From Paenarthrobacter sp. AR 02 (GTDB lineage Bacteria; Actinomycetota; Actinomycetes; Actinomycetales; Micrococcaceae): a stretch of 64,000 nucleotides of DNA. A program made the position numbers and the translations under genes. The stretch lies in NCBI RefSeq assembly GCF_021538675.1, contig NZ_JAJUKH010000014.1, positions 41,448 to 105,447 on the forward strand, in the 5' to 3' direction. Positions 52,637 to 62,248 of this stretch are shown here, in pieces. The notes below the pieces were generated by a model. That model saw nothing but the letters and a program-made list of their open reading frames with translations. It was not told the DNA's origin and did not search any database. Each line of letters begins with the position of its first letter. Position 1 is the stretch's first letter.

Positions 52637-54028
52637 TCAGCCCGCAGCTCTGTCTGCAAGTTGTTTGCGGTGATTTCGTCGGGTCGGCCGGACGGTGTTC
52701 AGGCCCGGCTCAGCCGGCCCGCTCAATGTCACATCGATGATGGTGCCGGCCCCCGGGGAGGATCTGACGTGAAAGGTGCCGCCGGCGTGCTTGATCGTAT
52801 CGCCGAGAATCCTCAGCCCGTAGTGCCCTTCGTTGCTCTCCTGGTTCGGTTCAAAGCCGTGTCCGTTGTCGCTGACTGTAATCCTCGTGAGTCGATCAGA
52901 TTGCCGGATCCGGATGTGTACTGAGGTCGCCGAGGAATGCTTCGTTGCATTGACCAGTGCTTCCCGGACCACCCGGTACATCAGTGCGGCCCGGTCCCGG
53001 TCTGCGACCAGATGGTCGGGAAATTCCATAGTCAGCGTGATGCCCCTGTCTACCAGTGGAGCCGCCAACCGCGTGAGGGATGCTTTGAGGCCCATGCGCT
53101 CCAAGTCCGGTGGATACAGTTCGTTGGTCATGGCCCGCAGTGTCCGTACAGTGTTTTGAAGCATCAATCGGGCGTTGCTGAAGACGGGCCGTAAGTTTGG
53201 CGGCCCCCGCCGCTCCTCGGATTCCAGTGCGTAAGCCAACCCCGAGAGGTCTTGGATGACGTCGTCGTGAAGTTCACTCGCGACCTGTCGCCGTTCCCGG
53301 TCGGAGGCTTCTACGGCGTACCTCAGGAGGGCGTGTTTTGCGGCTTGATGTCCCTGGATTCTCCGGGCCAACCGGACAGCCGGAAAGAGTTGGGCGAGCT
53401 GAAGTGCTGCAAGGGACAGGATCATCGGAGGGATCATGCCCATGAGGACTTCATGTTGCTCGCGGCGGACATTTTCTCCAGGGGAGTACGTTTCGAAGAT
53501 CATCGGTGCGCCGCTGACCGAACGTGACCGGACGTAAACTTCCACCAGTTCCCCCGCACCTGATTCGTAAACATTCTCCTGCTCGGTTTGGGTTTCCAAA
53601 GTTGCAGTAGCCGGTCCGCCGTCAAGAAGCTTGCGGGCCCAGTCTTCCTGCTGAAATTGCTGACCGATCAGTGAGTCCATATCCGAGTAGACCACGGTGC
53701 CGTGTTCGTCCCACACCTTTATCCTGGTGAGCGTTCCGGTGGTCAGCCAGGGTGCCAAGCGCTGATCGAGCAGGTCCAGGGCCATACGTTCCCGGGCGAG
53801 CAGTTCCGTCGAGATGAGGGGGCCTACGACGTTATCAGCAAGGCGCTGTGTCATGTCACGGGCGTTCGCCAGCGCATGCTGTTCTGCTTCGGCGCGGATC
53901 CAAAAGATGACGGGCGTTGCAAGAAGGATGAGGGCCACGAACCCCGCGGTAACAAATCGTGCCACAGCTGCCTGGACTTCCCGGCGCTCAGCAGTACTGG
54001 GCTCGTATCCGCCTGGCGGCTGCTCCAC
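52637..54028 (-). CDS. NarX/DesK-type sensor histidine kinase
   Basis: 463 aa. TM1 (VTAGFVALILLATPVIFWI), extracellular sensor of ~150 residues, TM2 (MIPPMILSLAALQLAQLF), HisKA_3 with ERRQVASELHDDVIQDLSG (phospho-His near residue 254) and HATPase (VVREALVNATKHSSA, VSDNGHGFE, GLRILGDTIKHAGGTFHV). Such kinases normally pair with NarL/LuxR-type regulators; here the upstream gene, 15 nt away, encodes a SARP-REC fusion instead. Confidence 0.9.
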   Translation of the reverse strand: MEQPPGGYEPSTAERREVQAAVARFVTAGFVALILLATPVIFWIRAEAEQHALANARDMTQRLADNVVGPLISTELLARERMALDLLDQRLAPWLTTGTLTRIKVWDEHGTVVYSDMDSLIGQQFQQEDWARKLLDGGPATATLETQTEQENVYESGAGELVEVYVRSRSVSGAPMIFETYSPGENVRREQHEVLMGMIPPMILSLAALQLAQLFPAVRLARRIQGHQAAKHALLRYAVEASDRERRQVASELHDDVIQDLSGLAYALESEERRGPPNLRPVFSNARLMLQNTVRTLRAMTNELYPPDLERMGLKASLTRLAAPLVDRGITLTMEFPDHLVADRDRAALMYRVVREALVNATKHSSATSVHIRIRQSDRLTRITVSDNGHGFEPNQESNEGHYGLRILGDTIKHAGGTFHVRSSPGAGTIIDVTLSGPAEPGLNTVRPTRRNHRKQLADRAAG

Positions 54029-54043
54029 CCTGACGCTTCCTGG

Positions 54044-55375
54044 TCAGCGGCCCGGATGCCCGGGAGCAACGGGGCCGCTGCCCAGTCCGGCTACCAGTGA
54101 CGGGTGGACAATCATGTTGCCGGACCGTGCGTGCCGCAGGGTATCCAGCATGACGCCGAGGGATCCGTCTTTGGGAAGAAAGGCGCAGATTCCCATGCCG
54201 GCGGCTTCCCGCAGGGCTTCCTGGGACGGATTACCCGTCAGCATGACAATCCGCGTTCCAGGATCAAGGGCGAGGATGCGTTCGGCTGCCGTGAGCCCTG
54301 AACCGTCCGTGAGGTAGAGGTCCATGAGCACCACGTCGGGCCGGGTCTCTTGATACATCGTTACGGCCGCGGCAGCGGACCTGGCGGCACCTACGCTTTG
54401 CAAGTCGGGTTCCCTGTCCAACGCCCCGGCCAGCAGGTCGGAGAAGGTCGTGTGGTCATCGACGATGAGGATTCGCAGGCGTTCGACATCGGTCAGGGCT
54501 GTTCGCTCTTTGCTGGTCGTGGCGCGGGGAGGACCATCCACTGACCGGGTGTCCCGGACGGCCGTGAGCGCCAGCAATCTGGCCTGGGCCTCGGTCAGTG
54601 CCTGATTCGGTGTGCAGCCCAGTTCGCTGGCCATGATTTTGCGGCAGCGGTCAAAGGCCGTGAGGGCCGCGACCGCGTCTCCGTTGCGTTCGAGCCCGAC
54701 TACGAGCGTGGTCCATGCCCGCTCATTGAGCGGGTCCAGCCTCGTGACAGACTCACTGATGGTTATTGCCTGATCCAGTTCGCCTACGGAGAGGGCAACT
54801 TCAGCGGCTCTGACCTTGACGGCTGCGACGCGTGTTGCATGCCCCGCCCGTTCATCCTCTGCCCACGCCGGCAGGAGCTCGTCACCAAGCAGCGGCGCGG
54901 AAGCGAGGTCCAGCGCCTCCGTGAGCAGGTCCAAGGCTCGCCTCGGTGGCGCTTGACTGGCCTGCTTGGTCAGGGTTCCGAACCGGTCCAGGTCCAGGTC
55001 CACCATGGTGGCATCGATGGCGTACCCGCCGGTGACTGTTCGGACGGGTCCGGATCTGCCGAAGCCGGGCTGCAGATGGCGGCGCAGAACACTGACATAG
55101 CTTTCGAGTGTTGGTAGGGCGACGGCGGGGTGCTTACCGTCCCAGAGCAGGTCCATCAGGCGGGTCTTGGAGACCGCAGTCCCGAAATTAAGGAGCAGAA
55201 TCTCAAGGACCTGGCGGGGCTTCGGCCCGCCGAGGTCGTTGGCGCTCAGTTCGGTGTCGCCACGGTGGATGGTCAACGGCCCCAGCACTCGTACGTGGAG
55301 TCGGGGCCCGTTCCATGATGGCGTCGGTTCCTGTGGGATGGCCACCGGATGGTTGGCGAGATTGAGAGTGTTCAC
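54044..55375 (-). CDS. SARP-type regulator fused to a receiver domain
   Basis: 443 aa. N-terminal OmpR-like winged helix of SARP type (LHVRVLGPLTIHRGDTELSA, GGPKPRQVLEILLLNFGTAV, LPTLESYVSVLRRHLQPG), BTAD helices to about residue 275, a linker, and a C-terminal CheY-like domain (300-420) with all key residues: ILIVDDHT, phospho-Asp in VVLMDLYLTDGSG, IVMLTGN, FLPKDGS. No LuxR HTH at the end. DNA binding would therefore be through the SARP half, controlled by phosphorylation of the C-terminal receiver, by the adjacent kinase gene. First gene of the pair. Confidence 0.88.
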   Translation of the reverse strand: MNTLNLANHPVAIPQEPTPSWNGPRLHVRVLGPLTIHRGDTELSANDLGGPKPRQVLEILLLNFGTAVSKTRLMDLLWDGKHPAVALPTLESYVSVLRRHLQPGFGRSGPVRTVTGGYAIDATMVDLDLDRFGTLTKQASQAPPRRALDLLTEALDLASAPLLGDELLPAWAEDERAGHATRVAAVKVRAAEVALSVGELDQAITISESVTRLDPLNERAWTTLVVGLERNGDAVAALTAFDRCRKIMASELGCTPNQALTEAQARLLALTAVRDTRSVDGPPRATTSKERTALTDVERLRILIVDDHTTFSDLLAGALDREPDLQSVGAARSAAAAVTMYQETRPDVVLMDLYLTDGSGLTAAERILALDPGTRIVMLTGNPSQEALREAAGMGICAFLPKDGSLGVMLDTLRHARSGNMIVHPSLVAGLGSGPVAPGHPGR

Positions 55376-55570
55376 TGGTGTTCCATCGTGTAGTTCAGAT
55401 GCATCCAGACCATTGAATCCACCGGCAGAATACCGGACAACAGTGGTGGGTACTCATTTTTCTGCTCATGTTGGTTCGCGGCTACTTGGTTCGGGAGTCC
55501 CGGTACTTGGTTTGCGTACCCGGGTTCTACCCATCCCGGCCTTTGCCCGGTAGCCGCAGAACACAGATCA

Positions 55571-55612
55571 GGGGCCCGGCGTCGTCCGTTTGGACGGACG
55601 ACGCCGGGCCCC
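55571..55612. terminator. Perfect 19-bp hairpin after the Fn3 protein gene
   Basis: Left arm 55571-55589 (GGGGCCCGGCGTCGTCCGT) and right arm 55594-55612 are exact complements with loop TTGG. It begins 18 nt past the stop at 55630 on the minus strand. No T-run is seen, but the stem is very stable; the gap to the SARP-REC start (55376) holds nothing else obvious. Confidence 0.75.
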
Positions 55613-55629
55613 TGCGGCGGGGTGCAGTA

Positions 55630-57906
55630 CTACTTGTTCACCACAGTGATGGGTCCTGCCGTGCCACCGAGCGTGGATTCAATCCAGATGGTGCCGGGGT
55701 TGGCTGCCGGTGCGTTCCCGTCCCTGAGCCGTAAGGTGAAGATCCCCCCTGTCCCAGGCGCGGCTGCTGCGGTAACAGGCGCCGTGCCGAGGACTGCGCC
55801 ACCGGGCCCGCCGGACCGTACGGTGATCGTTCCGCCTACTACGGTGCTGGTGCCGTCGACCCGGAAGTCACGGCTCTTCCATTGCCCTTGCGCTGTGACG
55901 CGGTCCGGGATAGGCGTCACAGTGACGACGTCGGTCTTCGTGCCTCCGCCTGCGGTTACCGTCAGCTCGAACGTGAGCGGTTTGTTGGTCATTGGGTATT
56001 TGTAGACGGGCAGGCTGAACGTGGGCTGCAGCGTGGTGCTGCCTGCCAAGTTGACTGCGTCCGGGTCGGTCGGGTTGCTCAGCACCTGCCTCCATTGGTA
56101 AGTGGCGCCAGTGGCGGTGGACCCTGTGCCGTCGAGCGTTACATTGGACGCTGTAGTGCGTCGGACGATGCTTTGGTCAGGTCCGGCGTTGGCTACTACC
56201 TCTCCCTGGACTGTGACCGGTTCGCTCTTGGCGGATTCGGGACTGTCGCCGTTGGCGTTGCTTGCCCTGACCGTGAAGCGGTACTCTGTGTCGCCGTCGA
56301 GTCCGTCGTAGACAAGGCTGGTTACGTTTCCCGCCACCTTTTTCTGTGACCCGAATGCACCGTTCCCGGTGTAGGCCTGGACGGTGTAGCCCGAGATGGT
56401 CAAACCTTCAGCGCCAGGGTTGGGTGCAGTCCAGGAAACTGTGGCGCTGCCCTTGCCGGCTACGGGTGCTCCGGTGAAGGCCGGGGCGTCCGGGACGGGG
56501 TTATTGGTGATGATGAATTCTACGGTGCCATTGTCCGAGACGTTTCCCGAAGGGTCGATGGCGGCGTACGTGAGCTTAGTGCTTGCAGATACTGGAACCG
56601 GCCCCTTGTAGAGGTTGGCATCCTCAGCGGCGACGCCACCGCTTCCGATGGGGTCGCTCCCGTCCAGTGTGTAGAAGATGTCGCTGCCCAGCTCGTTCGC
56701 AGTAAGAGTCAGCTCCTGGGCTGTTGGGAAGGTGCCACCGTTGGGGGAGGCGGTCACCAGGGGTTTGGTTGTGTCCGTCTCCGGGATGAATGGAACAGCA
56801 GGGAAGGTTTCTCCTGCAGCACTGACAGAAACGACGTACACGTCGTAGGCTTCGTCGGACCTGAGGCCCTTGATGACCGTGCTGGCAGCTTTGGGGTCAC
56901 TGACGCGCACGCCGGTCTCGGTCTGTTCATTGCCCGTACGTGTGTGTCCGACGGCGGTGATCCGATAACCGCTGATGGCCGGGGTGCCGGGGATTGCCTC
57001 CGCCGGGGTCCAGTTGACCTTCAGGTCGGAGCCGGTCTTTGACACCTTGACGTTGGTGGGCCCTGCGGGGCCGGACTGTAGGGGCCCGTTGGGGCAGCCA
57101 CCCATTCCCGGACCGCCCAGCTCACCAAACTCTGCGATGGTCAGGCCTTGGCGGTTGGCGTCCGCGTCTTCGACCTCCCAGGCCATGGCGCGCTCACCTG
57201 AGGCCGCCGCAGCAATCCCGGCGGTGGCGGCGTCGTTGAATTCGTAGGTGGCCGTGAAGGTCCCGTCAGGGCCGAACGTAAGACTTGAACTGTATCCGTT
57301 TTCGACCGTAAGCGGCCCTGGTACCGCGCGAACATCCCGGCGGCCAACACTGGTGTCCTTGAGGGCAGGCTCCACGATCCTCTGCTCCATTTGGGCTGGG
57401 TTGACGTTGGCTCCGGCATGGCCCTTGACCGTCAGGGTGGTGCCTGACAGTGATGAGTGCTCGGTGACGTACGCGTCTTGGACGGTCGTGGCCCCTGCCT
57501 CGGCGCCGTTGAATTTGATGGAAACGACGTCGCCGGGCCGGATGTCGGGGGTGACGTTCAGCCCGGTGCCGGCGCCCCAGCAATACCCCCCGGGGTGGTT
57601 GATCTCGAAGGCGACGTCGCCGGCGGCGACAACGCCCTGGGCGGACCCTACGACGCCGGCTCCCTTTCGCGTGACCTCAACCAACCCTGTTTGGCCCACT
57701 CGGTCCTGGTAGCCCTCGATGGTGACGAAGTCCCGGTCCGGGAAAACCACCAGGTTGTCCGGGAACGTTGGCACGGCAGCGTTGGCGGAGGGAATAGCTA
57801 TCAGGGACGTGGCGCAAAGTACTGCGGAGATTCCGGCAATGGTGCCGGCCCTGCCGTACCTGCGGGGGAACTGCGGTCCTCCCGGTGCATGTAGTTTTTC
57901 ATTCAT
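55630..57906 (-). CDS. Large secreted protein with Fn3 and chitobiase C-terminal-like domains
   Basis: 758 aa. Signal peptide (GTIAGISAVLCATSLIAIPS, cleavage near ANA). An N-terminal region of ~200 residues of unknown type (VTIEGYQDRVGQTGLVEVTR), Fn3 (GPTNVKVSKTGSDLKVNWTP), a chitobiase/CHB_HEX_C-like domain (ITASPNGGTF-like start, FYTLDGSDPIGSGG), second Fn3 (PAFTGAPVAGKGSATVSWTA), and a PKD-like C-terminus (ANAGPDQSIVRRTTASNVTL). No catalytic domain seen; a carbohydrate-binding or adhesion role is possible. ATG at 57906 has GAGG 7 nt upstream. Confidence 0.75.
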   Translation of the reverse strand: MNEKLHAPGGPQFPRRYGRAGTIAGISAVLCATSLIAIPSANAAVPTFPDNLVVFPDRDFVTIEGYQDRVGQTGLVEVTRKGAGVVGSAQGVVAAGDVAFEINHPGGYCWGAGTGLNVTPDIRPGDVVSIKFNGAEAGATTVQDAYVTEHSSLSGTTLTVKGHAGANVNPAQMEQRIVEPALKDTSVGRRDVRAVPGPLTVENGYSSSLTFGPDGTFTATYEFNDAATAGIAAAASGERAMAWEVEDADANRQGLTIAEFGELGGPGMGGCPNGPLQSGPAGPTNVKVSKTGSDLKVNWTPAEAIPGTPAISGYRITAVGHTRTGNEQTETGVRVSDPKAASTVIKGLRSDEAYDVYVVSVSAAGETFPAVPFIPETDTTKPLVTASPNGGTFPTAQELTLTANELGSDIFYTLDGSDPIGSGGVAAEDANLYKGPVPVSASTKLTYAAIDPSGNVSDNGTVEFIITNNPVPDAPAFTGAPVAGKGSATVSWTAPNPGAEGLTISGYTVQAYTGNGAFGSQKKVAGNVTSLVYDGLDGDTEYRFTVRASNANGDSPESAKSEPVTVQGEVVANAGPDQSIVRRTTASNVTLDGTGSTATGATYQWRQVLSNPTDPDAVNLAGSTTLQPTFSLPVYKYPMTNKPLTFELTVTAGGGTKTDVVTVTPIPDRVTAQGQWKSRDFRVDGTSTVVGGTITVRSGGPGGAVLGTAPVTAAAAPGTGGIFTLRLRDGNAPAANPGTIWIESTLGGTAGPITVVNK

Positions 57907-58103
57907 GACAACCTCACTGGTGCTGGGTGCTGGGTGCTTGCGCGCGTTGACTGCGCATGAACCGACGTTAGGAAAGCGACCTTGCGGAAACGCTGTCCTG
58001 GCGGACCCCGACAGGACGCGCATCACCCTGTGGGCTGCTGCTGAATCACCAGTCAGCACTGATCCCAAGGGTTTCACTAGAATCGGCGGGAACACTCGGC
58101 GCC

Positions 58104-58613
58104 ATGGCACTGACAGCAGCCCGTAGGCACGTGAGGGTCCTTGTACCCCTGGCCTTGCTCATACTCGTAGGGTCCTTAGTGGCCGGAATCGTGACTACAG
58201 GGCCGCGGAAGCCGCCGGCCATGCTGGGCGCGTCCGGAACAACCGACGGCGGATTGGGACGTATCAATGGCGTCATCCCCGTCGAAGCCGACGGCTGGAC
58301 GCCGCCGACAGCGGCGGCAGCACTCGACAAGCCACCGGTCGGGGAAATGCACCGCGTGCGAATCCTCGTGGAGTTCACGGCCACGGGTAGCGATGGCATC
58401 ACCTTCGACCCGTCGCGGTACTCCGTCTCGGCCTTGGGTGCTGCCAAGTGGAAGCCGGTCTGGGCCGCGCCGGGCCCGGCCGTTGTCAGGCAGGGACAGA
58501 GCATCGACGCCACGCTGGTCTTCGAACTTCCGGACCGTGCAGTGGATCTGACCCTCGAGTTGCCCGGAGGCCCCGGCCTGTCCCTCGGTGCAGGTCATCA
58601 TCGACCCAAGTGA
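58104..58613 (+). CDS. Membrane-anchored or secreted protein of unknown function
   Basis: 169 aa. One N-terminal hydrophobic segment (VLVPLALLILVGSLVAGIV), then an extracytoplasmic beta-type domain (RVRILVEFTATGSDGITFDP, RQGQSIDATLVFELPDRAVD). The composition recalls proteins that accompany copper enzymes but I cannot name a family. It precedes the multicopper oxidase gene by 116 nt in the same direction. Confidence 0.65.
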   Translation: MALTAARRHVRVLVPLALLILVGSLVAGIVTTGPRKPPAMLGASGTTDGGLGRINGVIPVEADGWTPPTAAAALDKPPVGEMHRVRILVEFTATGSDGITFDPSRYSVSALGAAKWKPVWAAPGPAVVRQGQSIDATLVFELPDRAVDLTLELPGGPGLSLGAGHHRPK

Positions 58614-58729
58614 TCAAGCAGGGCCCTCGCATGAACTTCCAAGGTTTTCCCAAGAACACGGCAATGCGGGCAGGGAATCCCCAAGCTGGTCCCGGCAGAG
58701 TCGGCGTATTGAGCAAAGGAGGCACCTAA

Positions 58730-60340
58730 ATGACCATTTCACGCCGCCAGGTCTTGTTGATTGGAGGCCTGGGAGTTCTCGGGGCTGGAGCCGCGATGTT
58801 TCCGACCGGTTCGGTGGAGGCCAAATCGGCCAGCCGCCTCAGTGACAAGGAGATGCCCCGACCATTCCAGGCAGACTTTGTCCAAGCACCCTTCCTTGGA
58901 CCCTATGCCAAAGGCATCGATCCGGTCGACGGGCTGCCGGTCAATTACTACAAGGTGACCGAACAGGCCGCAACAGCCAGGATCCTCCCGAGGCTGACCA
59001 CGCCTATCCTTGGGTACAACGGAATCTTCCCCGGACCCACTATCAGCCTGGATCAAGGTACAAAAGCTGTGCTGAGAGTCCGCAACCAGCTCCCCGCGCA
59101 GCATGCGCTGGATGGACACGCCCTGTCTACTTCCACCCATCTGCACGGATCAGCCTCGTTGCCACAATATGACGGCTACGCCTCCGACATCACGCATCCT
59201 GGGTTCTTCAAGGATTACCACTATCCCAACTTCCAGCCCGCCCGTACCCTCTGGTACCACGACCACGGCGTCCATTTCACGGCGATGAATGCCTACTCCG
59301 GTTTGGCAGCGCAGTACCACATGCATGACCCGATCGAGCGGCAATTGCTCCCGCAGGGCCGGTACGATGTGGCTCTGACCATCAATGACGTCATGTTCGC
59401 CTCAGACGGCTCACTCGGCTACGACGACAACACCCACTCGGGACTTTGGGGAGACGTGATCCTGGTCAACGGCAAGCCTTGGCCCGTGATGAAAGTTCAG
59501 AAGCGTGTCTACCGCTTCAGGGTACTGAACGCCTCCATTTCCCGTTCCCTAAGGCCCACCCTGAGCACAGGGGATCCTTTGGTGGTGGTCGGAACCGATG
59601 GGGGCCTCATGCCCACGTCCCAAAGCGTAGCCAGCTATCGGCACGGCGGCGCGGAACGGTACGAGATCCTCATCGACTTCCGAAATTACAAGACCGGACA
59701 GCGGGTTGAGCTGAGAAACCTGTCCAACAAGAACAACGTGGACTACGACTACACCAACAAGATCATGGCCTTCGATGTCACCGACGAGGCCGTGGACACC
59801 ACGGACCCGACGTGGAACCGGATACCCACCACCCTGACGGGGAGCGAGGCGATGACGCTGAAATCAAGCCAGGCGGTAAAGACCCGCACCTTCCGGGTCA
59901 AGCGCAGCGACAGCACCAACCTGTGGACCATCAACGACGACAGTTGGCAGCACGTCATTGCCAGTGGATACAAAAAGGTCGCCGCGGACCCGGCCTTGAA
60001 CTCGGTGGAACTTTGGGAGATCGAAAACAAATCGGGCGGCTGGTTCCACCCGGTCCACATCCACCTGGTCGATTTTCAGATCCTCAGCCGCAACGGTCAG
60101 GCACCTTACCCCCACGAACGGGGACCGAAGGACGTCGTGTACGTCGGTGAGGACGAAAAGGTCAGGCTACTCATGAAATTCACGCCCCACCCTGGCCTCT
60201 ACATGATGCACTGTCACAACCTCCCGCATGAGGACCACGACATGATGGTCCAGTTCCGAGTGGGCCTCAAAGAGTCGGATCCGGACGTCAACGACCCGAT
60301 GACGGCGGCGAAAGCAGAGTGGGACGACACGAAAGAATGA
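58730..60340 (+). CDS. Tat-exported multicopper oxidase (CotA / bilirubin-oxidase type)
   Basis: 536 aa. Twin-arginine signal MTISRRQVLLIGGLGVLGAG. All four copper motifs are present: STHLHGS, LWYHDHGVHFT, HPVHIHLVDF and MMHCHNLPHEDHDMM (type 1 Cys in HCHNLPHE; the axial residue is Met). Fold and length match CotA laccase, bilirubin oxidase and phenoxazinone synthase. Oxidises phenols, bilirubin-like pigments or metals with reduction of oxygen to water. GGAGG precedes the ATG, and its stop overlaps the signal peptidase start. Confidence 0.92.
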   Translation: MTISRRQVLLIGGLGVLGAGAAMFPTGSVEAKSASRLSDKEMPRPFQADFVQAPFLGPYAKGIDPVDGLPVNYYKVTEQAATARILPRLTTPILGYNGIFPGPTISLDQGTKAVLRVRNQLPAQHALDGHALSTSTHLHGSASLPQYDGYASDITHPGFFKDYHYPNFQPARTLWYHDHGVHFTAMNAYSGLAAQYHMHDPIERQLLPQGRYDVALTINDVMFASDGSLGYDDNTHSGLWGDVILVNGKPWPVMKVQKRVYRFRVLNASISRSLRPTLSTGDPLVVVGTDGGLMPTSQSVASYRHGGAERYEILIDFRNYKTGQRVELRNLSNKNNVDYDYTNKIMAFDVTDEAVDTTDPTWNRIPTTLTGSEAMTLKSSQAVKTRTFRVKRSDSTNLWTINDDSWQHVIASGYKKVAADPALNSVELWEIENKSGGWFHPVHIHLVDFQILSRNGQAPYPHERGPKDVVYVGEDEKVRLLMKFTPHPGLYMMHCHNLPHEDHDMMVQFRVGLKESDPDVNDPMTAAKAEWDDTKE

Positions 60341-60804
60341 GAGCACGTGGCCTCGCGCTGGCAATCATCCCGGTCCTGGTCATCCTCGCCACGCGAGCGT
60401 GGTTGGTGGAACCGTTCACTGTGTCCTCCGACAGCATGGAGCCAGCCATTGGCGAGGGTTCGGTGGTGCTGGTGTACAAACCGGCCGCATCAGCGGGGCT
60501 CATACGCAGGGGCGTTGTTGTGGCCTTTGCAAGCCCTGATGGCAATACGGCCATCAAAAGGGTCGTTGCCCTTGAAGGTCAGATTGTAGAGCTCCGAGAC
60601 GCTGAGCTCTACGTGGACGGGAAACACGTGGAGGAACCCCGCATCGATCACAGCCGTATCGATGCGAGCTACTTCGGACCAATGACTGTTCCGGCCGGCA
60701 CCATTTTCGTGCTGGGCGACAACAGGGGAGTCTCCATTGATTCCCGGGACTACGGGACGGTGCCCCTGACGTCCGTCCAAGGCACCATCATGGCCCATAC
60801 CTGA
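60337..60804 (+). CDS. lepB: Type I signal peptidase
   Basis: 155 aa. One N-terminal membrane segment (LALAIIPVLVILATRAWLV), catalytic Ser in VSSDSMEPAIGEGS, catalytic Lys in GNTAIKRVVALEGQ, and VLGDNRGVSIDSRDYG. It starts at an ATG that overlaps the multicopper oxidase stop (ATGA), so it is made with the oxidase. It may serve to process proteins of this operon. Confidence 0.9.
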   Translation: MRARGLALAIIPVLVILATRAWLVEPFTVSSDSMEPAIGEGSVVLVYKPAASAGLIRRGVVVAFASPDGNTAIKRVVALEGQIVELRDAELYVDGKHVEEPRIDHSRIDASYFGPMTVPAGTIFVLGDNRGVSIDSRDYGTVPLTSVQGTIMAHT

Positions 60805-60909
60805 TTTCACGAGCCATGTGGTTCATGTCTGGACCCCTGCGTCGGGGTGTCCTATGGTGGGGGAATCAACGGCCTTTGGCCGGATGGGGCTCCACCGTGG
60901 AGGTGCATC

Positions 60910-61500
60910 TTGGGTATCATTTCGTCCGGATTCCGTGGACGGCGTGCGGAGAACCCTGCCCTGCCTCCAGGCCAGCATGAGACACCAGACTTTCCCGTAC
61001 TCACGGCCGGACCCGCTCCGTCAATCCCTATCGACTCCTGGGAATTCTTCATCACCACGGAGGGTGGCCAGCGGTATTCCTGGTCCTGGGACGACTTCAT
61101 GGCTTTGCCGCAGGAAGAAATTTCCCAGAATATTCACTGTGTGACCAGTTGGTCCAAAATGGGAACGAGGTGGCGGGGAGTTCTGCTGGACACGTTCTTC
61201 GAAATGGTGGAACCGACCAGCGACTTCGCCATGGCCCATTCCTTCGGCGGCTACACAACGAATATCCCACTCTGGGATCTCTTGGGCGGGAAGGCCTGGG
61301 TGGTGTGGGAATTCGATGGACAACCGCTGGCCCGGGCCCACGGTGGTCCGGCGCGGCTTCTGGTACCGCACCTGTATTTTTGGAAAAGTGCCAAATGGAT
61401 TCACGGCTTGGAGCTGACGGGGGAGGACATTCCCGGTTTTTGGGAATCAAACGGCTATCACCTTCATGGCAATCCGTGGCGAGAGGAGCGGTACTCGTGA
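60910..61500 (+). CDS. Sulfite-oxidase-like molybdopterin oxidoreductase
   Basis: 196 aa. Single molybdopterin domain of the YedY/sulfite oxidase superfamily: FRGRRAENPALPPGQHET, WEFFITTEGGQRY, molybdenum-ligand Cys in IHCVTSWSKMGTRWRGV, GGPARLLVPHLYFWKSAKWI. No Tat signal, so cytoplasmic. TTG at 60910 is chosen because GGAGG lies about 7 nt upstream and the usual start of the family fits there. First gene of a trio with an FNR-type reductase and a DUF6510 protein. Confidence 0.85.
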   Translation: MGIISSGFRGRRAENPALPPGQHETPDFPVLTAGPAPSIPIDSWEFFITTEGGQRYSWSWDDFMALPQEEISQNIHCVTSWSKMGTRWRGVLLDTFFEMVEPTSDFAMAHSFGGYTTNIPLWDLLGGKAWVVWEFDGQPLARAHGGPARLLVPHLYFWKSAKWIHGLELTGEDIPGFWESNGYHLHGNPWREERYS

Positions 61501-61510
61501 GGCGCGTGCC

Positions 61511-62248
61511 ATGAGCTCCGTATGGCAGGTCGCTGAAGTGGTCGGCGGGACGCACGAAACCGACACAGCACGGACGATACGGCTGCGCGTGGAGGGCCTG
61601 AGGGGACACCTTGCGGGCCAGCATATCGACATCCGCCTTACCGCCGATGACGGCTATACTGCCATCCGCTCGTACTCGGTGGCATCTGCGGGTTTGGATG
61701 GACATCTGGAAATTACCGTCGATGAACTGCCCGACGGCGAAGTGTCCCCTTACCTTGTCCGGAACCTGTCCGTAGGCGATCAGTTGGAAATTCGGGGGCC
61801 CGTAGGCGGCTGGTTTGTTTGGCGGCCCAGCCGCGTGAACCCCGTGCAACTGATCGGGGGAGGTTCGGGGGTGGTGCCGCTCATGTCCATGATTCGCGCC
61901 CACCAGGCTTCCCGTAACGTATCGCCTTTCCGGCTGCTTTACTCCCTCAAGTCCCCTGAGACCTTGCTTTACCGAGACGAACTGCGCAGGTTGGACCGCG
62001 AATCGGCAAAGTTGTCGGTGGACTACGTCTTTACGCGTTCGACGCCGGAGGGGTGGCCGTCCGTACCGGCCCGTCTGACGTCGGACACCCTTTTGGCAAC
62101 GATTTTTCCGATCAGGGAGATTCCGGACGTATTTGTCTGCGGACAAACAGTATTCGTAGAGGCGGTTGCGGACTGGCTTGTGAACGCCGGCTACCCGGCG
62201 GAGTCGATCCGGACCGAACGCTTTGGCGGGACGGGAGGCATCCAGTGA
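61511..62248 (+). CDS. Ferredoxin-NADP reductase-type oxidoreductase
   Basis: 245 aa. FAD domain (RSYSVASAG as the RxYS motif, GPVGGWFVW) and NAD(P) domain (LIGGGSGVVPLMSMIRAH, VFVCGQTVFVEAVADWL). No 2Fe-2S domain at the C-terminus. Probably passes electrons between NAD(P)H and the molybdopterin enzyme encoded 10 nt upstream. Start ATG at 61511. Confidence 0.88.
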   Translation: MSSVWQVAEVVGGTHETDTARTIRLRVEGLRGHLAGQHIDIRLTADDGYTAIRSYSVASAGLDGHLEITVDELPDGEVSPYLVRNLSVGDQLEIRGPVGGWFVWRPSRVNPVQLIGGGSGVVPLMSMIRAHQASRNVSPFRLLYSLKSPETLLYRDELRRLDRESAKLSVDYVFTRSTPEGWPSVPARLTSDTLLATIFPIREIPDVFVCGQTVFVEAVADWLVNAGYPAESIRTERFGGTGGIQ

